A DNA stretch of 64,000 nucleotides from Mantis religiosa (GCA_030765055.1 CM060947.1:257273273-257337272); one strand, 5' to 3'; positions 39,536 through 51,393 are shown, numbered from the stretch's first letter. The notes: generated from the letters alone by a model not told the origin. Program-made: numbers and translations.

Positions 39536-39659
39536 TAACTTCATTCGTACCATATATTTGGGAGACGTGCTTCTGACAAGAAAACAATTAAGAAAGGTTC
39601 ATATGTACGAGGGTCGGCTGATAAGTCCCAGCCATCTCAAGACCCGTCCTTGGGGGACG
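39536..39659 (+). repeat. Mariner-like end, left copy of a direct repeat flanking the 58-bp array
   Basis: Shares gacgtgcttctgacaa, then atatgtacgagggtcggctg and ataagtcccag, with 40910-40985. The motif tacgagggtcggctgataag looks like a mariner terminal repeat. Confidence 0.65.
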
Positions 39660-40880
39660 GCCACATTGTTGCAAAGTGTCTATTGTTGAGTATTATAGAG
39701 ATTTGGGGAATCGTGGCAAGCACATTGTTGCCAAATTCATATTATTGAATATTGTAGAGATCTGGAGATCCTGTCGGCCCTATTGTTGTGAAATTGGTAC
39801 TGTAGAATATTGTAGACATCTGGAGATCCTGTCAGCCACATTGTTGTGAAATTGGTACTGTTGAATATTTTAGTGATCTGGAGATCCTGTCGGCCACATT
39901 GTTGTGAAATTGTTACTGTAGAATATTGTAGACATCTGGACATCCTGTCGGCCACATTGTTGTGAAATTGGTACTGTTGAATATTGTAGACATCTGGAGA
40001 TCCCGTCGGCCACATTGTTGTGAAATTGGTACTGTTGAATATTGTAGACATCTGAAGATCCTGTCAGCCACATTGCTGTGAAATTGGTACTGTTGAATAT
40101 TGTAGTGGTCTGGAGATCCTGTCGGCCACATTGTTGTGAAATTAGTACTGTTGAATATTGTAGTGATCTGTAGATTCTGGCGGCCACATTGTTGTGAAAT
40201 TGGTACTGTAGAATATTGTAGACATCTGGAGATCCTGTCGACCACATTGTTGTGAAATTGGTATTGTTGAATATTTTAGACATCTGGAGATCTTGTCTGC
40301 CAAATTGTTGTGAAATTGGTACTGTTGAATATTGTAGTGATCTGGAGATACTGTCAGCCACATTGTTGTGAAATTGGTACTGTTGAATATTTTAGTGATC
40401 TGGAGATCCTGTCGGCCACATTGTTGTGAAATTGGTACTGTTGAACATTGTAGTGATCTGGAGATCCTGTCGGCCACATTGTGTTGAAATTGGTACTGTT
40501 GAATATTGTAGTGATCTGGAGATCCTGTCGGCCACATTGTTGTGAAATTGGTACTGTTGAATATTGTAGTGATCTGGAGATCCTGTTGGCCACATTGTTG
40601 TGAAATTGGTAGTGTTAAATATTGTAGACATCTGGAGGTCCTGGCGGCCACATTGTTGTGAAATTGGTAGTGTTGAATATTGTAGACATCTGGAGGTCCT
40701 GGTGGCCACATTGTTGTGAAATTGGTAGTGTTAAATATTGTAGACATCTGGAGGTCCTGGCGGCCACATTGTTGTGAAATTGGTAGTGTTGAATATTGTA
40801 GATATCTGGAGATCCTGGCAGCTACATTGTTGTGAAATAGGTATTGTTGAATATTGTAGAGATCCGGAGATCCTGGCTGC
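39660..40880 (+). repeat. TR58 minisatellite, about 21 units of 58 bp
   Basis: The marker tgtgaaattggtactg falls every 58 bases (39787, 39845, 39903 and on). Units contain gaatattgtag, atctggagatcctgtc and ggccacattgttg. Variants gacatc and tgatct alternate irregularly. Because the unit has no stop in several frames, minus-strand frames up to 295 codons appear. These are artefacts. Confidence 0.97.
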
Positions 40881-40884
40881 CTCT

Positions 40885-41000
40885 CTATAGAGGGGGCAAC
40901 TTTATTGGTGTCATTTGGGGACGTGCTTGTGACAAAAAGCTTAAAGAAGTCCATATGTACCAGGATCGGCCGATAAGTCCCAGACCCCAGATAAAGTTGC
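40885..41000 (+). repeat. Mariner-like end, right copy of the direct repeat
   Basis: Same blocks as 39536-39659 in the same orientation (gacgtgcttgtgacaaaaag, catatgtaccaggatcggcc, gataagtcccag). Direct rather than inverted orientation argues against a simple MITE. Confidence 0.65.
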
Positions 41001-41811
41001 CACCACTGGGTCAGTGTGACGGATATCATTATATAGTTTAACTCTAAACTAGCTTGTATCCATAGTTACAAGGCAATAGCGTGTTTAGTTTTTGAATAAT
41101 AGCATTCTAAACAAGACAAGTGTTGAGGTTACACGGATATGGAGGAGTTAGAAAACCCCTTATTTTAGATTTGTAATCTATCAAAAATTGGAGGAGAAAA
41201 CCGGAGACAGTTGAAGAACAGGATACAAAGGCTGCGGAGGTGTGATGTCTTCCAACGAATGTATAAATGTAGGAATACGTATATGAAATATGAATGAGAT
41301 TATTTTTAGAATATTGCTGTATCCATCAAAACACGAACACGTGTTACTAATGGAATAAGTAGGTGGAAATTTCTGGAAAGCTTTTATGGGCTTTTAGCAG
41401 TGACAGCGTAATATTTAAATTTTTCACCAAAAATGTCTTTTTTCACGCAGCACTCTGACGGTCTCGCCTCACACACATCGATCTGCCAAGCACTCCACGT
41501 TTAAAACGTTCCTTTGTAATTGTGCTCTCTTAGAAATGAAACGAATCTTGTGATTATAGTCTTGTCCCCAAAAAGCGAAGCTAGTAAAGTGGCTATATTT
41601 CCTGTCTTGACTTGAAGGGACCAAAAAACGCGAGCAATTTCTGCGTATGCATTCAGTTACACGACTTTTTCCCTGCGTTTTATTTTGACTCAGGTTCTGC
41701 CAACTGCTCTTACAGAACGTTATAAATTTCTCTGCCGCGACAGTAGTAAGTAGATAGGGTATAGCACCAGAGCACATCAGACCGCTGGTCAAACAATTGC
41801 TTTTTTTAATA
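41001..41811. other. No gene recognised
   Basis: A 107-codon minus-strand open frame (41469-41792) has no domain I recognise. No repeats seen. Confidence 0.45.
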
Positions 41812-42004
41812 TACGTCCTCCAACGTTAAGTCATGAACGGAATGGGTGAAATAATGCTCAAGGTCCATAGACCTTAGAGTTATCCGACATTCGTCTTTCA
41901 GTATAACGGAGAACCTCGGCAAAGCCTTAAACAGGTGACTCACCCTGACTGAGGTTTGAACTCGGGTCCCTTTGAACGCGAGGCAGACACGCTACCGAGG
42001 CGGG
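41812..42004 (-). mobile_element. SINE-A copy
   Basis: Minus strand: head tcccgcctcggtagcgtgtc, shortened by a deletion in the A-box area, B box gagttcaaacctcag, tail cgttggaggacgtatatt. A likely short target duplication caattg is at 41794-41799 and 42008-42013. Confidence 0.87.
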
Positions 42005-42067
42005 AATCAATTGGGTTTACAAAATATTTGTAAAATTTTCACCATTGTGTTGTACAAAGCTTGACGT

Positions 42068-42775
42068 TTCCATGAGAGCCCCTCCCTCATTGGGAGTTGT
42101 TCGAATTGGGCTGGACTCGAGGGGGCAGTGGTTCCCGTTACCCGGGGGTGATCGGGTACGTCTCCGGATGGGGTTGAGGGAAGGCACATATTCCCGCGTA
42201 CTAACCAGCAAAGCTAGTAGAAGGTGTGCTAGATCACCAGGCGACACCACCGAGGTCATATGGGTAGCCTATCCATTTTGGTGTTGGTGCGCCTAAGTTG
42301 CGTATCCACTTCCGTGCGTCTTGAGTCCATAGGACCAGATGGGGGGGGGGGGGGTTGTTAGCCTCTAGGTCTTGCCCTATGGGGGCGCCCATTTGGAAGA
42401 GCTCGGTAAGTCGAAGGAGTCCCGGGTCCTTGGTCCTACGGGTCCAAGACTAGTAGGAGTAGAACCTCTGACATTAGCATTAACGAGTGACAGGAGGGGA
42501 GGGGATCCGTCCCCTTCAGCTGTTGTGGTGCGGGCGCTGCGGACCCTTAGCACTCATGGTACCTCAGACGTTACTAGAGGAACCTCGGGCCGACCATTCG
42601 AGCACTTACCCGAATGGGAATAGTTCGGATTGGGTTGGACTGGAGGGGGCAGTGTGTTTCCGTTACCTGCGGGAGATCGGGTACCTCCGGCGAGACTTCG
42701 GCCGCTCGGAGGGGCCAGAGGGTTGCCTAGAAAGTCCCGAGTACTAGCCTGCAGAGCTAATATAAGGTGTGCTAG
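42068..42775 (+). repeat. Rep-C, two head-to-tail partial copies
   Basis: First the middle-to-3' part of Rep-C (gggctggactcgagggggca through gtagaacctctgacattagc), then immediately its 5'-to-middle part (ggaggggaggggatccgtcc through aaggtgtgctagg). A run of about 14 G lies near 42340. Reading order is consistent with a truncated tandem dimer. Confidence 0.82.
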
Positions 42776-42779
42776 GGTA

Positions 42780-43323
42780 GAGTATGTATGTATGTAAAAC
42801 ATTTGACTATCACTTAAAGTCTACTGTATTCTCTTGAAACTACAATAAGATAAAGTTTATATTGCAGTAGGTAAAGGAACAAGTGTTTGTAAGAATAGTT
42901 TGTACGAGCAGAGGCAGTCATATTTGATTTGCTTTTTCAAATTGCAATCTGAATATCGGTCATTCATTTTTTATTCAGTGCTGTACTATTAAATGTATCG
43001 CCTATTTTACCCGGACAGGGACGTATAAAAGATTTCGAACTGCAGTTCATGAACTTCTAAATTAATAAATGTCAAAGGGATTTCTTTGAAATTTCTTAAC
43101 TTATGTCCAGGAATTCTGATATAATACTTTATATCTAAATAAGGATACACTACTTCACTGCTACTGGGAAGAGTCTTTTGTAAAGGGATTAAGTTGACGT
43201 TTTCATATCAAAGGCTATATATTACTCTGATTGTCTCTATTTGTTACTGTATCCCTGAGATATCCATTAAAACTAGTTTCTTCTCCAGTCATTTCTAGAT
43301 AAGGACCTCTCTGATGAGAGATA
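42780..43323 (+). mobile_element. R121 element, one unit plus right end and unique body
   Basis: One 121-bp unit, the right-end variant (gtttgtaagaatagtttgta near 42885), then about 420 bp of unique sequence ending in ctctctgatgagagataa. That body is found inverted at 47516-47960. The last 25 bases contain a perfect hairpin, CTCTC-TGAT-GAGAG. No left shoulder remains; Rep-C sequence abuts. Confidence 0.88.
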
Positions 43324-44900
43324 AACGGATGAGAGTAGGAATATTATACTTAAAATGTTTGAGAAGTAATGAGGTAGGAATATGTGAATTTTGTGGAGAT
43401 GAAGAGAGCACTGTTCAATTCCTGATAGTCTAATCCACGGTTTCCTCTACGACCGCAGCTTTTCAGTACGCATTGGTGGAAAGCTTTCATCCCCACGTAA
43501 TATTACCGCAGGTGTCCCACAGGGTTCTATCTTGGCCCTGACTCTATTTAATATATACATTTCTGATATTCCTGACTTAGCTCCGACTTCTTTAGCTCTT
43601 TACGCTGATGACACAGTACCATATTATTCTCATGTTAATCTCCAGCACGCACACAAGTAATACAGCTCTCTTTAGATCGCATAACTCATTGGTTCAGCAC
43701 TTTGCGGATCTCATTGAACCCTCAGAAAACCGAAGCTAAAATCTTCACTCTTGGCCGATATACTCCGCTTACTCCGTTGCGTCTCTACAGGAACAATGTC
43801 CCTTGGCTCCCCACCACAACTCCCGTTAAATACCTTGGAGTGCTTTTGGACTCTCGACTGACTTGGCGTGCTCATATTGATCGTCTTATATCACTGGCCT
43901 CCGGGCGACTGTCAAAACTCTCACCTCTGTTGCATCGCCGTTCCAGCCTCGGCCTACAGTCTTCATTGCTACTCTACAAATCACTCGTTCGTCCGCTTAT
44001 TACATATACCTGCCAAGTGTGGGGGGCTGACACACATGTCATCTGCGTCGTCTTCAGGTCATACAGAATCGCTTCATGCGCATCGCTACCAACGCTCCAT
44101 TGTTCATCCTTAATCAGCAGCTCCATCATGAACTAGGACTGTTACCTCTTCACGACTACATTCGCTGGATCGCTCGTCGTTTCTTTTCCACGCTGCAAGA
44201 AGTTCCAGGAGCTGTGCATTATAACATCGGCGACCGCACGCCCCAGCCCTCACGCTTGAAGAGGAGACTACCACAGGACCTGCTTCTAAGTGATAAATCT
44301 GATTCTTGTGATTCTAGTGCTTGATGTCTGTCTTACATCTTCAATATTGACATAATTTCTCAGAGAGTATTATTGGACTTCTAACTTAATGTAGTTAGGG
44401 GGCGGCCTGTTAGCCTACCCCTGAGTGTTATTGTTCTTATTGTACTGTTACCTTCTTTTCACGCTGATCTGTAAAGCATTGTACTGCTGATCGATCAATA
44501 AAAATTATTAAAAAAAAATCCTGATAGAATGTAAGGAGTTAACAAATTGCAGGAGAAAACTATGGGAAAGGTAGTGGGACAGTGTAAGTAAAGGGACATT
44601 GGCAGTACGCATGCTAACGGGGATGGGAGAAAATACAAATAGATTTATAGGAGAATTCTTATATAGAATAAGAGGAAAGAGGATTAGGGTAAAAGAAGCC
44701 AAGATCAAGAAAACATGACACCAAGCTGCTCATTAAAACCAAGGTTTATGGCCAGGGGACCTAAGTCAGCAAGTAATTCTTAAGTCAGCAGTTTAATGTA
44801 TTTGTACAGGAGGTATAATGCAGCATGCTCTATGTCAAATTTTATTGTACTGAATTTATAATGGATACTGCACAAATAAATATCAAATATCAGAGAAATC
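43324..44900 (+). pseudogene. C-terminal fragment of a LINE reverse-transcriptase protein, split by another LINE
   Basis: Translation across 43330-43428 and 44528-44720 is continuous once the insertion between is ignored: a zinc-knuckle-like motif (ICEFCGDEESTVQ, then ECKELTNCRR) followed by a basic tail (VRMLTGMGENTN, FIGEFLYRIRGK) ending in TGA near 44718. One TAG interrupts it. C-C-H-C clusters of this kind sit at the C-terminus of several non-LTR retrotransposon ORF2 proteins. The 3' untranslated part runs to about 44900. I cannot assign the clade. Confidence 0.75.
43429..44518 (+). pseudogene. 5'-truncated Jockey-like LINE, reverse transcriptase C-terminal half
   Basis: Starts within the fingers/palm of a reverse transcriptase: SVRIGGKLSSP, GVPQGSILALTLFNIYISDI (43511 on) and the catalytic YADDT (43601-43615). 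A frameshift near 43655 leads into LNPQKTEAKIF and VKYLGVLLDSRLTWRAHID (thumb, typical of Jockey/R1-type elements), and a second near 44040-44070 into MRIATNAPLFI and GLLPLHDYI, ending with TGA at 44322. The 3' UTR closes with aataaaaatt and an A-run at 44518. Flanking duplication tcctgatag at 43420-43428 and 44519-44527 marks the insertion. Dead copy. Confidence 0.93.
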
Positions 44901-45693
44901 TCGTGCTGTTAAAAACTCTTTGTATGGAGACGGTACTCTAGAAAACAGTCATGGTGTCCAAATCTCGCTGCCTGAGGTGTTTTAACCCAAGTCAGGACAA
45001 TTTCGTGTGTGAAATCTTTGTGCCGAGAACATTAAGACGTTATCTGAAGGTATCTCACCATTAATGTACACATGCCTCAACAATGAAATTGATCGATGAC
45101 TAAAACAATGATTGATGACGAGGAGGCGATGAAGATAATGACGGCGCAGTGGCAGCATTTGTAACTCCGTGTTTATTTAAAGATCCATCGATCAAGATCG
45201 CCTGAGCAAACTCGGCGGGGAACTTCCAAGAGAGGTATATCAGCGGCAATTTTATCAATGTCTTTTTGCATTACTTTCGGCTTTTTTCATCGCCGCTGCA
45301 GTAAGAACAAGTGGCGGTTATTCACTTGTTTCGCTGCTAGGATACGAGCACGTCCTCTGCCAAATCTATTTAACTACACGGGTTTGTCTGAAAAACGCTA
45401 TAAACATCTGACACACGCGAACAAACGTGCGAAGTAAATTTTAAATGCCGTTTCAGGAAGGGATATATTATTCATTGTTAGAACTAATCCGCACTTTTAT
45501 ATTTTATTATACGGGTTCGTTTACTTCCTGTTTCTAGAGTTTACATGTATAATTTAAAGTAACTGGCATGCATTTTACAAGTAATTCTTGCAGAGTAATC
45601 TATTTTTGCTATATGAGGTTCCTTATTATAGTTTTATTTACATTTATTTATGTCATTCTTTTCTGCAGTGAGCCTCCTCACAATCAAAAGGTC
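44901..45693. other. No gene recognised
   Basis: AT-rich, without a recognisable feature beyond short open frames. Confidence 0.5.
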
Positions 45694-45950
45694 GCCCGCC
45701 TCGGTAGCGTGGTGGTAGCATGTTTCTCACGTTCAAGAGTTCCCGAGTTCGAATCTCGGTCAGGATGAGTTACCTGGATAAGGTTTTTCCGTGGTTTTCC
45801 CTTATCCTGAAAGACAAATGTTGGGTAACTCTCAGCTGTATGGATCCCGGGCTCATTTGAGCATCACTTTCTTAATCATCCGATACAATTTAACGTTGGA
45901 GGACGAAAATAACAAAACAAAAAAAAAAATAATAATAAATTTAAAAAAAT
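45694..45950 (+). mobile_element. SINE-A, best-preserved complete copy
   Basis: tRNA-like head gcccgcctcggtagcgtgg, B box gagttcgaatctcggtcag, then gttacctggataaggttttt, the tail with actctcagctgtatggatcc, cattt-rich middle and taacgttggaggacgaaaat, closing in an A-rich tail. This copy has a single tail unit, so it is the reference for the 108-bp arrays. Confidence 0.95.
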
Positions 45951-46980
45951 CATGAGGTCCTGAGATTTAATCTTGATCAGAACTTACTCTATCTTACCTT
46001 ACCTTGAAAGATAAATGTTTGTTAACTCTAAACTTTATGTACTCTGAACTCATTTGAACATCATTTCATTCATCTTCGGATATGATTTAATATTGGAAGT
46101 TTTCCCTTATCCTGAAAAATGAATGTTTGGTATCTCTAAGCTCTGTGTACCCTGTACTCATTTAAACATCATTCCTTTCATCCTCCGATATGACTTAACG
46201 TTGGAGGTTTCCTCTTATTCTAAAAGATGTATATCTGGTAACTCTAAGCTCTATGTACCCTGTACTCATTTGAAAATCATTTCATTCATTGTCCGATATA
46301 ACATTACTTTGGAGGTTTTCTCTTCTCTTGAAATATGAATGTCTGGTAACTCTAAGCTCTATGTACCCTGTACTCATTTGAACATCATTTCATTCATCGT
46401 CAGATATGAGAACGCTGGACGTTTTCCCTTATCCTGAAAGATGAATATCTGGTAACTCTAAGCTCTATGGACCCTGTACTTATTTGAACATCATTTCATT
46501 CATCGTCCGATATAACTTAACGATGGAGGTTTTCTCTTATCCTAAAATATGAATATCTGGTAACTCTAAGCTCTATGTACCCTGTATTTATTTGAACATG
46601 ATTTCATTCATTGTCTGACATGACTTAACGTTGGAGGTTTTTCCTTATCCTGAAAGATGAATATCTGTTAACGCTAAGCTCTATGGACGCTGTACTCATT
46701 TGAACATCATTTCATTCATTGTCCGATATGACTTAACGTTGGAGGTTTTCTCTTATCCTGAAAGATGAATGTCTGGTAACGCTAAGCTCTATGGACCCTG
46801 TACTCATTTGAACATCATTTCATTCATTGTCCGATATGACTTACCGTTGGAGGTTTTCCTTATCTTTAAAGATGAATGCCTGGTAGCTGGATGCTCTATG
46901 TACCCTGTACTCATTTAAACATCATTTCATTCATTGTCCGATATGACTCATTATTGGAGAACGTAAATTGAAAAAATGGA
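45951..46980 (+). repeat. TR108 array: about 9 copies of the SINE-A tail
   Basis: Opens with a degraded SINE-A head (catgaggtcctgagatttaa then cttgatcagaac), then tandem units with ctctaagctctatgtaccct and catcatttcattcat. It closes with gagaacgtaaattg, the normal 3' terminus of a single SINE-A, so the array lies inside an otherwise complete element. Confidence 0.94.
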
Positions 46981-47515
46981 ATATGCTCAAGTCTCTTTTT
47001 GCTGTCGAAGAATTAATAGAAATTTTGATTAAAGTTCTGCATATTTAGCACATTATCAGCAGAATTAAATTAAAATTATAGGAGTACAGTTTGAAATCGA
47101 CAATGTCGTTGTACTAGAATACATAAGAATATCTATTATTTATTAATGTAGTTTTAAAGAAATATTGTTACTATTTCCTGTATTAATTAACGAATTATAT
47201 TTGTAATGCACTTAAGATCTTCCGAAAAGTCATTCAAAAGCTGGTTTTTATGACAAAAACCCCCTATTACTTGAATTTTTATTAATAATATTCAATTCTA
47301 AATTCATAAGTATTTTCTCTCCGACCTTAGGTTTTGTAGGCAAATGTTAACTATGATATATAACCCTAGTGGAACCGAATACTGGAGCCGCCACTGAAAT
47401 GTTTACACGAGCCAAGAAGTCTATAAATCATTTACTGCTAAAGACGTAGTTGATGTTATCGGTAAATAACATAACCTACCGATAAAACTTGTTTAAACAT
47501 ACTCACGTGAATTAC
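46981..47515. other. No gene recognised
   Basis: AT-rich, featureless by eye. Confidence 0.5.
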
Positions 47516-49045
47516 TTTCCGCTTATCTCTCATCAGAGAGGTCCTTATCTAGAAATGTCTGGAGAAGAAACTAGTTTTAATGGATATCTCAGGGATACAG
47601 TAACAAATAGTGACAGGCAGAGTAAAATATAGCTGTTCATATGAGAACATCAACTTTATCTCTTTACAAAAGACTCATCGTAGTAGCAGTGAAGAAGTGT
47701 ATCCTTATTTGTTAGACATAAAATATTATATCAGCATTCCTGCACATAAAGTTAAGACTCGAAGAAATCCCTTTGACATTTATTAATTTAGAAGTTCACG
47801 AACTGAAGTTAGAAAATTTCTATAGGTTTCTGTCCGGGAAAAATAGGCGATACATTTAATAGTAAAACACTGAATAAAAATGAATTACAGATATTCAGAT
47901 TGTAATTTGAAAAAGCAAATCAAATATGACTCCCTCTGCTCGTACAAACTATACTTACAAACACTTGTTCCTCTACCTAGTTCAAGATAAATATTATCTT
48001 ATTGTAGTTACAAGGTAATACAATAGACTTTAAGTGAAAATCAAATGTTTTATATACATGACTCTCCCTAAACTTGTACAAACACTTATTGCTCTATCTA
48101 CTTCAAGATAAACATTATCTTATTCTAGTTACAAGGGAATACAGTAGACTTTAAATGATAGTCAAATGTTTTATATACATGACCTTCTCTACTCTTGTAC
48201 AAACACTTATTGCTCTATCTAATTCAAGATAAACATTATCTTATTGTAGTTACAAGGTAATGCAGTAGACTTTAAGTGATAGTCAAATGTTTTATACACA
48301 TGACCTTCTCTACTCTTGTACAAACACTTATTGCTCTATCTAATTCAAGATAAATATTATCTTATTGTAGTTACAAGGGAATACAGTAGACTTTAAGTGA
48401 TAGTCAAATGTTTTATACACATTACCTTCTCTACTCTTGTACAAACACTTGTTCCTGTAGCTTTCGAAATAAAGTTTATCTTATGGTTGTTGCAAAAGAA
48501 TACAATAAATTTGAACTGATAGTCAAATGTTTTGTATACATGAGTTTCTCCACTCTTGTACAGGCACCTGTTCCTCTATCTACTTCAGGATAGTCAATAT
48601 ACAATTGTAGTTACAAGGGAAGTGATAGTCAAATGCTTTATATGCGTTACTTTCTCTACTCTTTTACAAAGACTTATTTCTCTATCTACTTCAAGATAAA
48701 GATTATCTTATTGTAGTTACACAGGAATACAGTGATCTTTAAGTGACAGTCAAATGTTTTATATACATGACTTGTACAAACACTCCTCCACTCTTGCGCA
48801 AAAACTTGTTCCTCTAGCTATTTCAAAATAAAGTTTATCTTATGGTTGTTGCAAAAGAATACAGTAAACTTGAATTGATAGTCAAATGATTTGTATACAC
48901 GAGCTTCTCTACTCTTGTCCAAGCACTTCTTCCTGTATCTACTTCAAGATAATGAATATACTATTGTAGTTACTGAGGAATACGGTAGACTTTAAGCGTT
49001 AGTCAAATGTTCTATATACGTGACTTTCTCTACTCTTGTACATAC

Positions 49046-49529
49046 TGTGACTTTGTGGGTTCGTGAAATGAAAAGTCCAATTACACAAGCTCAACAATGT
49101 TCGTTATTTCCAACGACTTACAGTTAAACTCTTGCCAATTACACAGAATTACGTAATGCACACAATTACGATTTACCAGTTCGTCCGTTACAATTTCACT
49201 TGCACTCGTAATTACGTACAATCTTCCGATGCTCTCACACAGTCTTCTCGTCGTACACTAGAACTGCATTCTTACACCAAGAACTAACTGACTCCTAACT
49301 CGACGTGCTGCTTATATAGGGCCAGCGAGTCGATCGGAAGGTTCCAGATTAGAGGAAATATCCTGTAAGTTCGAGAACACAGGTGGAACAGAAAGAGACG
49401 GTGCCGTGATGTTTTTTTGTTGTCCCAGCCATCCCTTCTTAACGCTATAAGACAAACGAGGGGGCGGGGCGAACACCGACCCGTCTGCTGCTCGCCCAGT
49501 CTATAGGGTGTTCCGACGCTCGGGTGACA
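49046..49529 (-). mobile_element. Solo LTR inserted in R121
   Basis: A 484-bp segment interrupts an R121 unit. In minus orientation it begins TGTCACCCGA and ends GTCACA, with ATAC on both sides (49042-49045 and 49530-49533), a 4-bp target duplication as expected for Ty3/gypsy integration. Its first bases match the start of the LTR at 63830. No internal retroviral-type genes remain, so recombination between two LTRs is the likely history. Confidence 0.87.
49312..49319 (-). promoter_or_regulatory. Probable TATA box of the solo LTR
   Basis: The minus strand reads ccctatataagcagc about 210 bases from the LTR start, followed some 30 bases later by gagtcagttagttc, a possible initiator. Position and order fit a U3/R boundary. 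Confidence 0.6.
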
Positions 49530-49680
49530 ATACATTTAGTGCTGTGTCTACATCAAGATAAACATTATCTGCTTGTAGTTACAATACCAGAGAATATAGT
49601 AGATTTTAACTGAAAGTCAAATGTCTCAAAGGCGGTTGTCTAGGAAAAGGCCCCTGTAATTGCATTATTTTGTTGGCAGA

Positions 49681-50825
49681 CATGTGAAAATGAAGGACTT
49701 GTTATTTGAGAAAGGTATTAATTTGAATTAAATAACAGGAAATACGAGTATATTGGGAATGGATAACGCTATCAAAAATTTAACCAGCTATTTTTAATTA
49801 CATTTACGTTGTTTCTTGTACAAGAGTATGTGCATCTTTTACCATTTAAAAGTAATTCAAAGTCATCTAGAGTGAAGAAGATTTCAGAAGCTTTTGCAGG
49901 AAAATTTGTTAATCATGATGTTTACTAATAAAAGTTGAGAGAGCTATATTAGGGAACATAAAATTTATTTAAGGTTTTTCCATGTTAAGGGTAGATTGGA
50001 ATAAATAAATTTTCTTCAATATCACCGCATTATTGGAAAATATTGAGCTCAAATATAACTTAAACAATTTTTGAATTAAGTTGTTACCGTGCCCAGCACA
50101 GGAAGTAAACAGTAAACAGAAAATGAGATGCACTTATTTTTATTATTTGAATACGGTCTTCAACAATGACTTTTAATTCTTCATAGCATTTGCAAAGCAG
50201 ATTTTGTTATTTTGGGGATGTTATTTACATAGATGGTGCTGCTGACGTCTCTGTATAAAGTAATTTAGCCGTTGAAAGAAACAGGAGCACATCGCTACAG
50301 AACACCTGCAATTTCCTTGCGCAGTTCCATATGTCCCAGAGCGCTCGTCACTGTCCGTTTCCTTTTCCGGCAGGTAACGAGCTGCTACATCGTAGTGCCC
50401 GCTTCTCTCTTTTTTTTTTGTTCATCCTAGTCGGTAACCCATTGTAATTCCGAAATGTGCCGAGTTGTCAGTCCATTTGATTATATCGCAAACAGTAGAG
50501 GATTGTCTAATCTCGGCAACCACTGCCTTCACTCTTTTGTTTGGACGGTTCTAGCAAAATATAGCCCCTCGCCTTAAGTGGAGATTAAAATTACCATCCC
50601 ACGAACTTTAAATCTGCTGAATTCATGAGCCGTTGCCTCAGGATATTTTTAAAAATACGTTTTTGTTAATAATGAAGTAGTGAAGGAATATAAGAATATA
50701 ATTAGGGGAGAGTAGTAGAATGGCTCTCAGCGGACAATGACGCTCATGTAATATTCTTGAGACACAATGATTCCAGCAGATACTGGATACCACTGACATC
50801 TAGCGGACAGTCGTGTCAACACTCT
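49681..50825. other. No gene recognised
   Basis: AT-rich, with a T-run at 50407-50420. No coding region or repeat recognised. Confidence 0.5.
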
Positions 50826-51300
50826 CGTAGGGGAGGGGAACCGTCCCCTTCAGCTGCCGTGGTGCGGGCGCTGTGGACCCCTAGCTCTCATGGTACCTCT
50901 GACGTTACTAGAGGAACCTCGGGCTGAACATTGGAACCCCTTCCTTTGGGAGTAATTCGGATTGGGTTGGTCTCGGGGCAGTGGTTCCCGATATACGTCT
51001 CCGGACGGGGTTGAGGGAAGCCATTTATATTCCCGCATACTAGCCTGCATAGCTAGTACCGAGGTCACATCGGTAGCCTTCCCATTCTGGAGCTGGCGTG
51101 CGTAAGTGGTGTCTCCACTTCCATCCCGTCTTGTGTCCACTGGATCAGATGGGGGCTTGTTAGATTCTAGGTCTTGCCCTATGGAAAGCTCCACGGAGGC
51201 GCCGGGCGCCCTTTTGGGACAGCCCGGTAGCTCCCTAGTCGTTAGAGGGGGGGGGGGTCACTCTTCACTCTGTGAGGATGTGCCCTGGTAGATACCCTCG
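50826..51300 (+). repeat. Rep-C copy, internally deleted
   Basis: Starts gtaggggaggggaaccgtcc, as in the 14.5-kb copy, and ends with ggtagataccctcggg, as in the 61.3-kb copy. Compared with 14543-15325 it lacks the gtgtgctagatcaccagg block. A G-run lies at about 51246-51258. Confidence 0.84.
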
Positions 51301-51393
51301 GGTTTAAGCAAGTCGGAGTAACAACAGAAGGAGTATCGTGGTCGTGGAGCAGTGTGTACGGGTTTGTTGAGAAGAAGCGTGTTTTTTCTGGTT

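Larger units (their letters stand above)
47516..49680 (-). mobile_element. R121 element, most complete copy: body, array, left shoulder
   Basis: In its own (minus) orientation: left shoulder near 49625-49680 (cctagacaaccgcc), about 9-10 units of 121 bp, the right-end variant (caaactatacttacaaacac on this strand at about 47946), and a unique body ending at 47516 with the hairpin tctctcatcagagagg. Without the inserted LTR it is about 1.7 kb. It has no open frame of note, so it is non-autonomous. Confidence 0.9.

Noticed and set aside
39737..41029. Overlapping minus-strand open frames up to 295 codons with a repeated QYQFHNN-like pattern
   Set aside because: The 58-bp unit is not a multiple of 3, so the same motif appears in all frames in turn. 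The protein repeat mirrors the DNA repeat and three frames are open at once.
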